Assembly: GCA_030442035.1 (NCBI GenBank)
Contig: JAUJEA010000003.1
Span: 434,001 to 498,000, forward strand
DNA: 64,000 nucleotides
Source: Splendidivirga corallicola
GTDB taxonomy: Bacteria; Bacteroidota; Bacteroidia; Cytophagales; Cyclobacteriaceae
Reading direction: 5' to 3'
Shown: piece after piece, positions 9,723 to 18,904 of the stretch
Position numbering within the stretch: the stretch's first letter is position 1
Layout of the letters: each line of letters opens with the position of its first letter
Position numbers and translations under genes: made by a program
The notes under the pieces: model-generated
What the model was told of the DNA's origin: nothing
Databases searched by the model: none
The model's input: only the letters and a program-made list of their open reading frames with translations

Positions 9723-10661
9723 ATGCAAAAAGAGAGGACTCACTTACCAACCTTAAAATGCGCATTTTTTCTTTGCGTAACACTCCTTTCATTCGTGTCT
9801 TTACAGGATGCATCTTGTCGGGAATTTAGTAACTGGTTAAAGATTAACGTGAGTGGAACACATGTGATTGAGCCATTCAACGAACTAAAGATCTCACTGA
9901 ATGTGGAAGGAGAATGGCATAGCAAGGAGATCAATACAAACAATCGGTCAACTGCAGGAAGTAACATGGTTGAAGCCATGTTCTATGATTTGGGTACAGC
10001 TCCTAATATTGATACAATCAGGATCACATGGCCGGAAGGTGGATTGAATATCTTAAGCAAGATAAGAGCCAACCAAATCTTAGATATCTCATTACCAAAG
10101 CTACCATCAGCACCGGTAAATGTAACTGCCGATGTCATTTCAAGTACTGAAATTGAGCTGAATTGGTCAGAAAGTCCTACAGCGGAAGTTGGTACCTATA
10201 TAATCGAGCGGTCTGCATGGGCAAACAAAGGTTTTAGGGAAATTGGTGAGGTAGGCAAAGAGTCCAAAAGATTTTCTGATAAAAATCTTGAAGCTAATAA
10301 AACCTATTTCTATCGTATCAAGGCAGTTTCAGAAGAAGGTTTCGCGCTATCAAAAACTATCAGGAAAGAAACTCTTCCGGATGCGGGATTGGTATTCGAT
10401 GATGTCACGCAACCACTAAAAATGTTTCCCAATCCGGAAAAAGATTATTTGAACCTGAGTATAAAAAATAACATAACCGGGCACGTGATCATTCGGTTCC
10501 TCGATAAATTCGGAAAGGAACTCAAATCAATGAAATTCCGAAAAAACATCAAGAATCTACATAGAAAGATCAATATTGCCGATCTACCAATAGGCGTCTA
10601 CATGGTTGAACTGATGCAGGTTGAATATCAATCCCTTTTCAGAACAAGTAACGGGTCATAA
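9723..10661 (+). CDS. secreted ASPIC/UnbV-Fn3 protein with T9SS sorting domain
   Basis: A 312-residue predicted secreted protein. It has a hydrophobic signal region (about 12-27), then an ASPIC/UnbV-type domain at about 38-125 (starting NWLKINVSGT, ending ITWPEGG...IRANQILDI), one fibronectin type III domain at 128-217 (SAPVNVTADV...YFYRIKAVSEEG), and a type A C-terminal sorting domain at 233-312 (MFPNPEKDYLNL...LPIGVYMVEL) that directs export by the type IX system. ASPIC domains normally follow FG-GAP/VCBS repeats in proteins of over 500 residues; those repeats are missing. It may therefore be a truncated or degenerate copy. Confidence 0.7.
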   Translation: MQKERTHLPTLKCAFFLCVTLLSFVSLQDASCREFSNWLKINVSGTHVIEPFNELKISLNVEGEWHSKEINTNNRSTAGSNMVEAMFYDLGTAPNIDTIRITWPEGGLNILSKIRANQILDISLPKLPSAPVNVTADVISSTEIELNWSESPTAEVGTYIIERSAWANKGFREIGEVGKESKRFSDKNLEANKTYFYRIKAVSEEGFALSKTIRKETLPDAGLVFDDVTQPLKMFPNPEKDYLNLSIKNNITGHVIIRFLDKFGKELKSMKFRKNIKNLHRKINIADLPIGVYMVELMQVEYQSLFRTSNGS

Positions 10662-10852
10662 TTTCCTCTCCACAGCCATAGTTCTACCAGATTAAATCCG
10701 AAAGTTTGTTTTAAACCACTGAAATACTTGTATGAAAAGTAAATGTTTAAAACAAAAAAATTTGAGTATTCGTATCTTTTATTGCTTTTAATTTCCAGAC
10801 TGATGTTTCTTTCATTTATTTTGCGGCGCAATTGTTACACTGGAACAAAATG

Positions 10853-11797
10853 ATGTATATCAATAAAATATCCGGTTATGTTCCGCATGACCGAATTCCA
10901 AACGACTACTTCAAGAATTTAAATGATCTCTCGGATGAATGGATCATCGAGAGAACTGGAATCAAAGAGCGGAGAAAGGCTTCTGTTGGAGAAAACACAC
11001 ATACCATGGGTATCGAAGCCTTAAAAGTTGGATTAGAGAGTCTACCATACCCAAAGGAAGAAATTGATCTGATAGTAGGTGCAACTTATACGCCGTACGA
11101 CACTATTTTCACGCTGGCTCATGCGTGCCAGCATTTTTTAGATATTAGTGATATCCCAGTTGTTTCTGTAAACACAGCTTGCTCCTCTTTTCTGAACGCC
11201 GTAGAAGTGGTAGAGGGTTACTTCGCCACTGGAAAAGCTAAAAGAGCTTTAATCGTACTTTCTGAACATAATACAGCTTATAGCGACGAACATGATAAAA
11301 AATCCGGACACCTTTGGGGAGATGGGGCTGCTGCAATTTTTATGTCCAATGAACGTGTTTCAAATGTGGACTTAGCGATCAAAAGTGTATCTACAGGCGG
11401 TGCAGGTAATATTGGCAAAGCTCCGGAGAGTGTCTATTTAAGGCCGGCCAATGAAGGTTTTAAAATGCCTTTTGGAAAGGATGTCTTTCTCAATGCTTGT
11501 CAGTATATGGCTAAATCAACCAAGGAAATACTTGAAAAAAGTGGCTATAGTTTAGAGGATCTTACCTATCTCATTCCTCATCAGGCCAATTTAAGGATCA
11601 CAAAGAATGTAGCTAAAAACCTAAATCTACCTGAGGAAAAAGCGCTATCCAACATTCAATATTTGGGTAACACTGGTTGCGCTGGCGCGGCAATAGTGAT
11701 TGAAGAAAACCAACATAAATTTAAAAAGGGCGATTTGGTGGTGGTTACTGTTTTTGGAGGAGGGTATTCTTATGGGGCAATGCTCATAGAATGCTAA
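10853..11797 (+). CDS. 3-oxoacyl-ACP synthase III (FabH-like)
   Basis: A thiolase-fold condensing enzyme of about 314 residues that joins an acyl-CoA starter to malonyl-ACP or a similar extender. Counting from ATG 10853, the Cys-His-Asn triad falls at Cys110 (VNTACSSF), His243 (IPHQAN) and Asn273 (GNTGCAG), almost exactly the E. coli FabH spacing. ATG 10850 is equally possible; the frame extends to 10832 but starts there with non-conserved residues. No other lipid or polyketide gene is adjacent, so this is probably not the primary FabH clustered with plsX/rpmF. Its starter unit is unknown. Confidence 0.88.
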   Translation: MYINKISGYVPHDRIPNDYFKNLNDLSDEWIIERTGIKERRKASVGENTHTMGIEALKVGLESLPYPKEEIDLIVGATYTPYDTIFTLAHACQHFLDISDIPVVSVNTACSSFLNAVEVVEGYFATGKAKRALIVLSEHNTAYSDEHDKKSGHLWGDGAAAIFMSNERVSNVDLAIKSVSTGGAGNIGKAPESVYLRPANEGFKMPFGKDVFLNACQYMAKSTKEILEKSGYSLEDLTYLIPHQANLRITKNVAKNLNLPEEKALSNIQYLGNTGCAGAAIVIEENQHKFKKGDLVVVTVFGGGYSYGAMLIEC

Positions 11798-12362
11798 ACA
11801 CTATTTGTATGAATCAACTTAAAGGATCTTAGTCTGAGGATATTTTCTTCAAGATCAACCACAATTTTAAGTTAAAAATAAATCTTACTGCATCTCTTTT
11901 CTGTTCTTCAGAAAGTTTTTATTTTGCTTGTAAATAGCACTTTGGGAAGATTCTTATATAGTAGGATCAATCGGCTTTTCCATCTATATTGTTGAAATAT
12001 AAGCAGTTATTAATTTTTAGGAAATCTAGCTATTAATGCGTAATTTATGGATGTATTAAGGGTTGGCCTCATATTAATTTGACTTTAGGAAGCATTTGAT
12101 GAAATGTTAGAATGGGACCCGCCATGAAAGTCCTGGGCTTTTGCTTTTCTAAAATCAACAATTTTGATAAGTACGATAAGTGAATTTCTAAATTTACTTA
12201 TCAATGAATTAATTCATTAAAATCTGGAATTTAGTGGGTTACTTCAATTATACAAAACTATAGAAATGCATTGAATGATGTCTTTTGTTTAGGAAGGCAA
12301 GTTATTCTCGCTGTAAAAATTATATCTGGACGTAGTATTGTGAACTCTAAATTGATGGTAAT
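11798..12362. other. non-coding region upstream of the TIR gene
   Basis: 565 AT-rich bases with no credible gene. The notable content is the pair of palindromes at 12175-12218 (listed separately). Otherwise I see nothing. Confidence 0.5.
12166..12218. promoter_or_regulatory. adjacent palindromes upstream of TIR gene
   Basis: GATAAGT occurs at 12166-12172 and 12175-12181 and is inverted as ACTTATC at 12196-12202. The arms GATAAGTGAATTT (12175-12187) and AAATTTACTTATC (12190-12202) pair over 13 bases with one wobble. Immediately after comes the perfect 16-base palindrome AATGAATTAATTCATT (12203-12218). The TIR gene starts 145 bases downstream. This is a candidate operator; its function is inferred. 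Confidence 0.5.
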
Positions 12363-13787
12363 ATGAGAATATTCATCAGCCACTCTTGGAAGAATAAAAC
12401 CGTGGCTGACAAGCTTGCTGATGACTGTACTCCTCTGGCTGAGGTTTGGTTGGATCTTTTACAGCCAAGAGAGGAAGATCAACATAGTAGCTCAGACCAA
12501 GCGTTGGAAGATATAGATTTGATTTTGCTGCTTTGGTCCCGTCATGCTGTTGATTGTGAATACTTAAATTATGAAATCGAGGCATCTTTAAGATTAAAGA
12601 AAATAGTCATACCATGCTGCCTTGACGAAACACCAATACCTGTGGATTGGAAAATCCCATTCAAGATTGATTTCTCATTTTATAAACTTGGATTGGCCAG
12701 GGTTTGTTGTACAGTTCTTCACTACCTTAGTGATGATCTCAGCTCTTCTCATGCACAGGCTATCAATAGTTTTGGAACGATCGAAGAAGCACTTGTTTAT
12801 GTAAAGAGTTATACTCCCGATTATCAACTGACACGCCAGGTTGAGCATTACAAAGGGATCATATCAAAAATACTTAGTCAACCTAGCTTCGCTTTAACGG
12901 ATGGATCAGTGCAATCTAAAGATGTTGATGAATTGGTTCAAAACATCCGCAAGCAGATGGCAGAAGCCGGAAACAGTAGGTCAAAATTCCAGGAGATTTT
13001 ACAGGAAGTTATCAAAAACGAGTTTAGGGATCCTGAAATATTCAAGGAAATCAGGATAGAGATTGAAAACCTCATTACCAGCTTGCCAACTGAAAATGAT
13101 AATACTTTCGAGAATGTTTACATTCTAAATAACGTCCAACATTATAAATACGGCTTCAAAAATGATCGGGAAAAAGAACTGACTGAAATCAAGGAGCAAC
13201 TTGAGCCACTATTCAACGGTAATGAATTGAATCAAGCCACTGAATTGCTTCATTATTATATCTGCTCTTCATCAGAGGCCTACGAGATATTAGCAAAGAT
13301 CAATGAAGATTCGCCAAGCTATGGTGGTGGAGTGGTTATGCAAAATCTGGCTCGTTATATTGATAATCCGGATGATTTTTTTCCGGAATCCGAATTTGGC
13401 TTTCTCGGTTACACTGATGATGCCTGGCTTATTCATAATACAGCTTATCGCTTAATAGAATCCGATCATATCTCCGAACTGGCCTTTCCATTGCGATGGG
13501 ATGAGATCATTGCCGCTGACAATATTGTAAGAGCGATTTTACCTTTACAGGTGCTTTCGCAATTAGAAAGCATGTTATTGCAATATCTAAGGCTTATCAA
13601 TAAGGAGCAACATGCATACGAACCACAATTCCACAAATCGGATCATAACTATCATGCTTATATGGGTAGAGGCAAGGCTATTTTGACAAATCAGATGCCA
13701 ATGAGTTTTCTATATAAAAATTTGGATTATGCCAAATCACAGAAGATTCTTGAGTCCTGGACAAAACGATTAAAGGTGAATCACTAG
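12363..13787 (+). CDS. TIR-domain protein with DUF1232/YkvA-like C-terminal motif
   Basis: A 474-residue cytoplasmic protein. Residues 1-105 form a TIR domain: IFISHSWKNK at the start, EVWLD (27-31), DLILLLWSRHAVDC (52-65) and a candidate catalytic glutamate, Glu71, in LNYEIEASL. TIR domains of this kind often hydrolyse NAD in immune or signalling systems. The middle (about 140-320) is helical with no recognised family. Residues about 327-365 (LARYIDNPDDFFPES, then GFLGYTDDAWLI) match the pattern of the DUF1232/YkvA family, YxxxPxDxxPxxxxxxGYxDDaxxx. No transmembrane segment is evident. It stands alone between a FabH-like gene and thrC (convergent). TIR assignment is confident; the DUF1232 resemblance is from motif only. 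Confidence 0.8.
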   Translation: MRIFISHSWKNKTVADKLADDCTPLAEVWLDLLQPREEDQHSSSDQALEDIDLILLLWSRHAVDCEYLNYEIEASLRLKKIVIPCCLDETPIPVDWKIPFKIDFSFYKLGLARVCCTVLHYLSDDLSSSHAQAINSFGTIEEALVYVKSYTPDYQLTRQVEHYKGIISKILSQPSFALTDGSVQSKDVDELVQNIRKQMAEAGNSRSKFQEILQEVIKNEFRDPEIFKEIRIEIENLITSLPTENDNTFENVYILNNVQHYKYGFKNDREKELTEIKEQLEPLFNGNELNQATELLHYYICSSSEAYEILAKINEDSPSYGGGVVMQNLARYIDNPDDFFPESEFGFLGYTDDAWLIHNTAYRLIESDHISELAFPLRWDEIIAADNIVRAILPLQVLSQLESMLLQYLRLINKEQHAYEPQFHKSDHNYHAYMGRGKAILTNQMPMSFLYKNLDYAKSQKILESWTKRLKVNH

Positions 13788-13831
13788 CCAAATATCAAGC
13801 AAAATTTGAAAGTTAAACCTGGCCTTTAAGC

Positions 13832-15130
13832 TCAACCAAGTAACCAGCTTTTAAAGTCATCAAATTTACCTGACATTGGTTGCGCAACTTTTTCCTTACT
13901 CAATGCCTCTTGTAATCTTTCGGGAATAAGAATTTTGGCCTTTAGCGTTTCTTCTACAACATCAATAAACTTAGCTGGATGAGCTGTAGATAGTAAGACA
14001 CCATTGAAAGCTTCATGCTGTTCTTGCAACCAATTTTTTAAACCCAAATATGCTACGGCAGTGTGCGGACAAAGTGTATAGTCGCACTCGTTAAAAACTT
14101 CTCTCATGGCTTGCTTCGTTTCGTTGTCATCAAATGAAAAGGCACTGATTTCATTTTTTATTTTATCATACTCCCAATCGTGAAGCGCAAGCATTCTGGG
14201 GAAGTTGCTTGGGTTACCAACATCCATGGCATTAGAAATAGTTTCAATGGAAGGTCTGGCATGGAATACGCCTGATCTCAGATATTCCGGAACAATGTCG
14301 TTTACATTCGTTGAAGCAATAAAATGCGCTATGGGTAGACCCATTTTTTTAGCGATCAATCCTCCACAGAGATTACCAAAATTTCCACTGGGCACAGAAA
14401 AAACTACAGGTTTTCCATCGGATTTCAATTGAGCATAGGCATGAAAGTAATAGAATGATTGTGGAATAAGTCTTGCTATATTTATTGAATTGGCTGAGGT
14501 CAAATTTAGTTTGCTGCTTAATTCCTCATCAAGGAAAGCCGATTTTACAAGTCTCTGGCAATCATCAAATGTTCCATCAATTTCCAGGGCGGAAACATTA
14601 CCTCCTATGGTTGTCAATTGTTTTTCCTGGATGTCACTTACCTTGCCCTTTGGGTATAGTATGGTAACCCTAATACCCTCCACGCCAAGGAACCCGTGAC
14701 CCACAGCACTGCCCGTATCTCCTGAGGTTGCTACGAGTATATTGATTTCCTGGTTAGTCTGTTGTAGAAAGTATCGCATCAAGCGACTCATGAATCTGGC
14801 CCCAAAATCTTTGAATGCCGCTGTCGGTCCGTGAAACAATTCCAAAACCGAAAACCCCTCCTTGATCTTTACCAATGGAGTTTCAAAATCAAATGCTTCG
14901 GCAAGAATCTTTCTCAAAGATTGATCATCTACACTTTTTCCTAATAAGGCCTGACTTACTGTGAAACCAATATCCTGGAAAGTCATTTTTTCAATTCCAT
15001 CAAAAAAAGATTTTGGAAGTTCAGGTATTTGAACTGGCATATAGAGTCCATTGTCATCCGGAAGTCCTTTTAAAACCGCTTCACCAATGGATACATTTGG
15101 GGAAATTTTTTTTGTACTATATAATTCCAT
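13832..15130 (-). CDS. thrC: threonine synthase
   Basis: A PLP enzyme converting O-phosphohomoserine to threonine, the final step of the pathway. The 432 residues match the long (E. coli-type) ThrC family: YSTKK near the start, the PLP lysine Lys107 in FHGPTAAFKDFG, ATSGDTGSAVGHGF and the phosphate-binding SVPSGNFGNLCGG. It is the last gene of thrABC, 53 bases downstream of thrB. It converges with the TIR gene, with only 44 bases between the two stop codons. Confidence 0.97.
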   Translation of the reverse strand: MELYSTKKISPNVSIGEAVLKGLPDDNGLYMPVQIPELPKSFFDGIEKMTFQDIGFTVSQALLGKSVDDQSLRKILAEAFDFETPLVKIKEGFSVLELFHGPTAAFKDFGARFMSRLMRYFLQQTNQEINILVATSGDTGSAVGHGFLGVEGIRVTILYPKGKVSDIQEKQLTTIGGNVSALEIDGTFDDCQRLVKSAFLDEELSSKLNLTSANSINIARLIPQSFYYFHAYAQLKSDGKPVVFSVPSGNFGNLCGGLIAKKMGLPIAHFIASTNVNDIVPEYLRSGVFHARPSIETISNAMDVGNPSNFPRMLALHDWEYDKIKNEISAFSFDDNETKQAMREVFNECDYTLCPHTAVAYLGLKNWLQEQHEAFNGVLLSTAHPAKFIDVVEETLKAKILIPERLQEALSKEKVAQPMSGKFDDFKSWLLG

Positions 15131-15183
15131 ATTGGGAGTCTAAGAAATCAAAAATTTATTGGTTAGTTAAAAAAATGAAGGCA

Positions 15184-16113
15184 TCAGTCCAGGACTTGAG
15201 GCCCCTTTTCATTGATCTTTGATATATATATTTCACTATCTATTTTTTCAGACCTGAATGCATCGCACATGGCTGCTCCAACAGTTGTAGCCACACCCTC
15301 CTCCTGACTAAGGGCAAATAATGATGGGCCGGAGCCCGAAATGCCACAGCCCAACGCTCCGGCATTTAAAGCGCTGTTTTTTACTACATCATAAGCTGGT
15401 ATCAACAATGATCGGACCGGTTCAACGATAACATCTTCCATCGATCTACTAATCAGACCATAATCTGATTGTGTCAGACCGGCAATAAGCCCAGCAACAT
15501 TACCCCATTGGCGTATGGCGTCCTGCATGGCAATTTTCTTTTTCAGTATGTTTCTGGCATCTTTGGTATTTACCTCAATTTGCGGATGAATAATGACTGC
15601 ATAAAGATCCTTAGGAGTTGGTATCTTGATAACATCCAATGGATCATAGCTTCTAATAATTACAAATCCACCATAAAGACTGGGAGCCACATTATCAGCA
15701 TGCGCAGAGCCACAGGCCACTCTTTCTCCCTCCATTGCCGATGGTAGAAGCGCCGGTGTATCCAATTTGTCCCCTAATAATTTATTAATGGCAAATACAC
15801 CCGCAACAGCGCTGGCCGCACTAGACCCCAGACCACTGCCAAATGGCATTTTCTTATGTAATTCTATGTCAATACCTCCTGACCAATCCGTGCGCTGTAA
15901 ATAATCCTGAATAGCGATACTTACTGTATTCAAATTCGGATCCTTTGACAATCTTCCATCATCACCGGTGATTTGAGAGATTTGGATACCAGGTTTTTCT
16001 TTAAACCTGAGAATAACTTCATCACCAGGGCTATTCACGGCAAAGCCTAACACGTCGAAACCACATGTGACGTTGGCCACGGTGGCGGGGGCAAACACTC
16101 TAATACTTTCCAT
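15184..16113 (-). CDS. thrB: homoserine kinase
   Basis: A GHMP-family kinase that phosphorylates homoserine with ATP. The 309 residues begin VFAPATVANVTCGFD and carry the GHMP ATP-binding motif PFGSGLGSSAASAV and the C-terminal motif GCGISGSGPSLFAL. The start overlaps the thrA stop by 14 bases, indicating translational coupling in the thrA-thrB-thrC operon, which is controlled by the upstream attenuator. Confidence 0.97.
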   Translation of the reverse strand: MESIRVFAPATVANVTCGFDVLGFAVNSPGDEVILRFKEKPGIQISQITGDDGRLSKDPNLNTVSIAIQDYLQRTDWSGGIDIELHKKMPFGSGLGSSAASAVAGVFAINKLLGDKLDTPALLPSAMEGERVACGSAHADNVAPSLYGGFVIIRSYDPLDVIKIPTPKDLYAVIIHPQIEVNTKDARNILKKKIAMQDAIRQWGNVAGLIAGLTQSDYGLISRSMEDVIVEPVRSLLIPAYDVVKNSALNAGALGCGISGSGPSLFALSQEEGVATTVGAAMCDAFRSEKIDSEIYISKINEKGPQVLD

Positions 16114-18598
16114 TTTGTTGGGGTAAAATGTTTTTTATTCCCTGATAAAGGTAGTTGCTTATACTGATAATTTCGGCAAAGACTCCTGCCGCAGTTACCT
16201 CGGCTCCAGCTCCAGGCCCTTTGATTACCAATGGTCTGTCATGATAGCGATGCGTGGTAAATGAAATGATATTATCGCTACCGGATAAAGAATAAAAAGG
16301 ATGTTCAGCATCCACTGCTTCCAACTTTACGCTGGCCTTCCCATTTTCCAGACTTGCAATAAATCGTAAGACCTTCCCATTGGATTCGGCTTTATGTCTT
16401 AATTTTTCAAAATCATCATCTGCTTCCTTTAACTTTTCAAAGAATTCATCAATTGAAGCAGCTTCCAGACAAGATTTTGGAAGTATGTTCTCTATGGCAA
16501 CATCACTGAGTTCTAGTGAGTGCCCTTTTTCACGAGCCAGAATTAATATTTTCCTTGCCACATCCATACCATTCAAATCATCCCTGGGATCTGGTTCTGT
16601 AAAACCCTTTTCTTTGGCTTGAAGAACAATATCGCTAAATTTTGTTCCGGTCTTAAACGAGTTAAAAATATAGGAAAGTGTTCCGGATAGTATTCCTTCA
16701 ATCTTCAAAATCTCATCTCCACTATACTTGAGATCCGAAAGCGTAGTAATCACAGGCAAGCCAGCACCGACATTGGTTTCATACAAAAATTTTACGCCAT
16801 GCTTAAATGCGGCTCTTTTAAGCTTTTGATAATTATCATAAGCGCCTGAATTAGCCAGTTTATTAGGGGTTACAATTGAAATGCTCGAAGATAATATCTG
16901 ATCATAATATTCAATGATCTCAGGATTAGACGTATTGTCGATGAAAACGCTATTCGGTAAATTCATCTTGATCATTTCATCCACAAATTCCTTCAGATTG
17001 GCTTTTGTAGAGGATTCATCCAATGTATTTTTCCAATCCTTTAACTCAATGCCATCTTCACTGAAGAGCATCTTCCTGGTATTGCTTAACGCTACAATAT
17101 TGATTTCCAAGGATCTTTCGTTGAGCAGAAATTTCGTTTGATCTTTGATTTGTTTTAGTAGCGTTCTACCTATTAATCCGACGCCCACCTGAAAAATATT
17201 CAGTGTCTTGGTATCTGAAACAAAAAATGCCTGATGTACTGCATTAAGTGCTTTGGAAAGATTTTTTCCATCAATTACAGCTGACAGGTTAATTTCTGAT
17301 GATCCCTGTGCAATCGCTGAAATGTTCACACCATTTTTTCCTAAAGCATTAAAAAGCTTGGCAGATATACCTGGTGTATGTCGCATATTTTCACCAATGA
17401 TAGCCAAAATTGATTTTTCCATTTCAACAATAGGCTCATCGATCCTTCCGCGAGAAATTTCAAACTGGAACTCATCAATTATCGCATTTTTCGCTTGTTT
17501 AACATCTCCGGGATCTATAGCAAAACTGATGGAGTGTTCTGAAGAGGCCTGGGTGATCAATATAACATTGATGCTATTTTTTGCCAACGCTCCAAACAAA
17601 CGAGAGGAGACTCCAGGTACACCAACCATACCACTACCTGTCAATGAAACAAGCGTTACATGTTGTATAGAGGAAATACCTTTAATAAGTTGACCATTGG
17701 GCACTGAATCATGGTGTACAAGTGTTCCATCAAATGAAGTATTGAAAGTATTTCGAATCTTCAGTGGAATATTTTTTCCAAAGGCAGGCTGTAACGAGGG
17801 TGGATAAATGACCTTGGCACCAAAATGTGACATTTCCATAGCCTCCTGATAGGACAACTTTGCAATGGAATAAGCACTTTTAACCTTTCTGGGATCAGCA
17901 GTCATCACACCATCTACATCGGTCCAAATTTCAATTTCGGAGGCATTCAAAGCAGCTGCCAATATAGCTGCTGTATAATCGGAGCCTCCTCTGCCCAAAG
18001 TGGTGGTTTCATCATTGTCGCCGGAGCTTATGAAACCGGTAACAATTTGGACAGTGTCCTGATTGCCAAAATGATCTTGTATTGCTTGATTGGTGATGTT
18101 AAAATTTACTCTTGCCCTACCAAAATCGTTATTGGTCCTAATCAATTTCCGAGCATCAACACATTTTGAAGGAACACTTTCCTGGTTTAGAAAATCTGTT
18201 ATAATTGGTGCCGAGAGTCTCTCCCCGAAGCTCAGTACAAGATCCAATGTGCGAACTGAAAGTTCTTTCAAGAGATAAGCACCATGCAGCAGATCTTCCA
18301 GATCATTTAACAACAATTTGAGATGTGTCAAAGCCTTGCTCTGAGATTTCGTTTCCAGCAAATCCCGAATAACACCGGTATGATTAACCTCAATTGATTT
18401 GACTATCTCAAGATAGGACTCATCATTAGCGGCCGCTTTTTTCCCGGCTTCTACAAGTTTATTTGTAGTACCACTCAGCGCTGAACAGACTACCACCATG
18501 TCAATGCCCTTACGATGATAGTCAGCAATAATTTTTGCTACTTCTTTGATGCTGTCAGATGAGCCAACAGAGGTACCACCAAACTTCAATATTTTCAT
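16100..18598 (-). CDS. thrA: bifunctional aspartokinase/homoserine dehydrogenase
   Basis: It catalyses the first and third steps from aspartate to threonine. The 832 residues have the two-enzyme layout. Aspartokinase occupies about 1-290 (KFGGTSVGS at 4-12, TTLGRGGSDYTAA), followed by two ACT-type regulatory domains (about 300-460, with LTGSGMVGVPGVSSRLFGAL and IGENMRHTPGISAKLFNAL) that bind threonine in homologues. Homoserine dehydrogenase follows from about 465 (NIFQVGVGLIGRTLL dinucleotide fold, YETNVGAGLPVI, EGILSGTLSYIF, DPRDDLNGMDVARK). It is the first structural gene of the thr operon, and its leader contains a Thr/Ile-rich peptide and an attenuator. Confidence 0.97.
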   Translation of the reverse strand: MKILKFGGTSVGSSDSIKEVAKIIADYHRKGIDMVVVCSALSGTTNKLVEAGKKAAANDESYLEIVKSIEVNHTGVIRDLLETKSQSKALTHLKLLLNDLEDLLHGAYLLKELSVRTLDLVLSFGERLSAPIITDFLNQESVPSKCVDARKLIRTNNDFGRARVNFNITNQAIQDHFGNQDTVQIVTGFISSGDNDETTTLGRGGSDYTAAILAAALNASEIEIWTDVDGVMTADPRKVKSAYSIAKLSYQEAMEMSHFGAKVIYPPSLQPAFGKNIPLKIRNTFNTSFDGTLVHHDSVPNGQLIKGISSIQHVTLVSLTGSGMVGVPGVSSRLFGALAKNSINVILITQASSEHSISFAIDPGDVKQAKNAIIDEFQFEISRGRIDEPIVEMEKSILAIIGENMRHTPGISAKLFNALGKNGVNISAIAQGSSEINLSAVIDGKNLSKALNAVHQAFFVSDTKTLNIFQVGVGLIGRTLLKQIKDQTKFLLNERSLEINIVALSNTRKMLFSEDGIELKDWKNTLDESSTKANLKEFVDEMIKMNLPNSVFIDNTSNPEIIEYYDQILSSSISIVTPNKLANSGAYDNYQKLKRAAFKHGVKFLYETNVGAGLPVITTLSDLKYSGDEILKIEGILSGTLSYIFNSFKTGTKFSDIVLQAKEKGFTEPDPRDDLNGMDVARKILILAREKGHSLELSDVAIENILPKSCLEAASIDEFFEKLKEADDDFEKLRHKAESNGKVLRFIASLENGKASVKLEAVDAEHPFYSLSGSDNIISFTTHRYHDRPLVIKGPGAGAEVTAAGVFAEIISISNYLYQGIKNILPQQNGKY

Positions 18599-18814
18599 CT
18601 GTTTATAATTGTTTTTTATTAGTCAGATGGAACTCACAAAACATTTATAATGATGCCTTTACAGGTCATTTTTGTGCTTATAAGTGTTATGCTTGTTTCA
18701 TGTATATTTAATTTATTTCCAAGGGTCTCATGGAAATGTTTTATTAAAACTTATTAATAAAAAAAGCCATTCTCTTTCGGGAACGGCTTTTTTGTTTTTC
18801 GTAGTTATTTTTTT
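18599..18814 (-). promoter_or_regulatory. thr operon attenuator region
   Basis: Untranslated leader between the leader peptide stop and thrA. In transcript order, segment 2 (GGGGAATGG, 18828-18820, inside the last codons of the leader peptide) can pair over 8 bases (one G-U) with segment 3 (CCGTTCCC, 18786-18779). Segment 3 is also the 5' arm of the terminator hairpin. The two pairings exclude each other, which is the arrangement expected of ribosome-mediated attenuation. Pairing was read by eye; folding energies were not computed. Confidence 0.8.
18759..18787 (-). terminator. thr attenuator terminator
   Basis: On the minus strand the arms GCCGTTC (18787-18781) and GAATGGC (18772-18766) pair over 7 bases with one G-U, followed directly by seven T (18765-18759). 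It stands about 160 bases before thrA and about 28 bases after the leader-peptide stop. Confidence 0.85.
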
Positions 18815-18886
18815 TCAAACCATTCCCCGCTTGGCACTAATAATAATACCTGTTGTGGTTCGGGTTATGGAAATGATATTGTTCAT
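18815..18886 (-). CDS. thrL: thr operon leader peptide (23 aa)
   Basis: A 23-codon frame from ATG (18886-18884) to TGA (18817-18815). Threonine is at residues 8, 10, 11 and 12 and isoleucine at 4, 5, 7, 14, 15 and 16; the core reads ITRTTTGIII (7-16). Ten of 23 codons are thus the regulatory amino acids of the classical thrABC attenuator. Stalling on codons 4-16 would leave segment 2 (codons 20-23) free to form the antiterminator, while a ribosome at the stop codon would mask it. A promoter-like sequence lies just upstream. It is too short for ordinary gene finders. The gene name is used by analogy with E. coli; sequence homology is not implied. Confidence 0.85.
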   Translation of the reverse strand: MNNIISITRTTTGIIISAKRGMV

Positions 18887-18904
18887 GATTAATATTTGAG
18901 GTGG

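Noticed and set aside
18684-18899. 71-codon plus-strand frame opposite the thr leader
   Set aside because: It is the shadow of the minus-strand leader peptide and attenuator; no features of its own.
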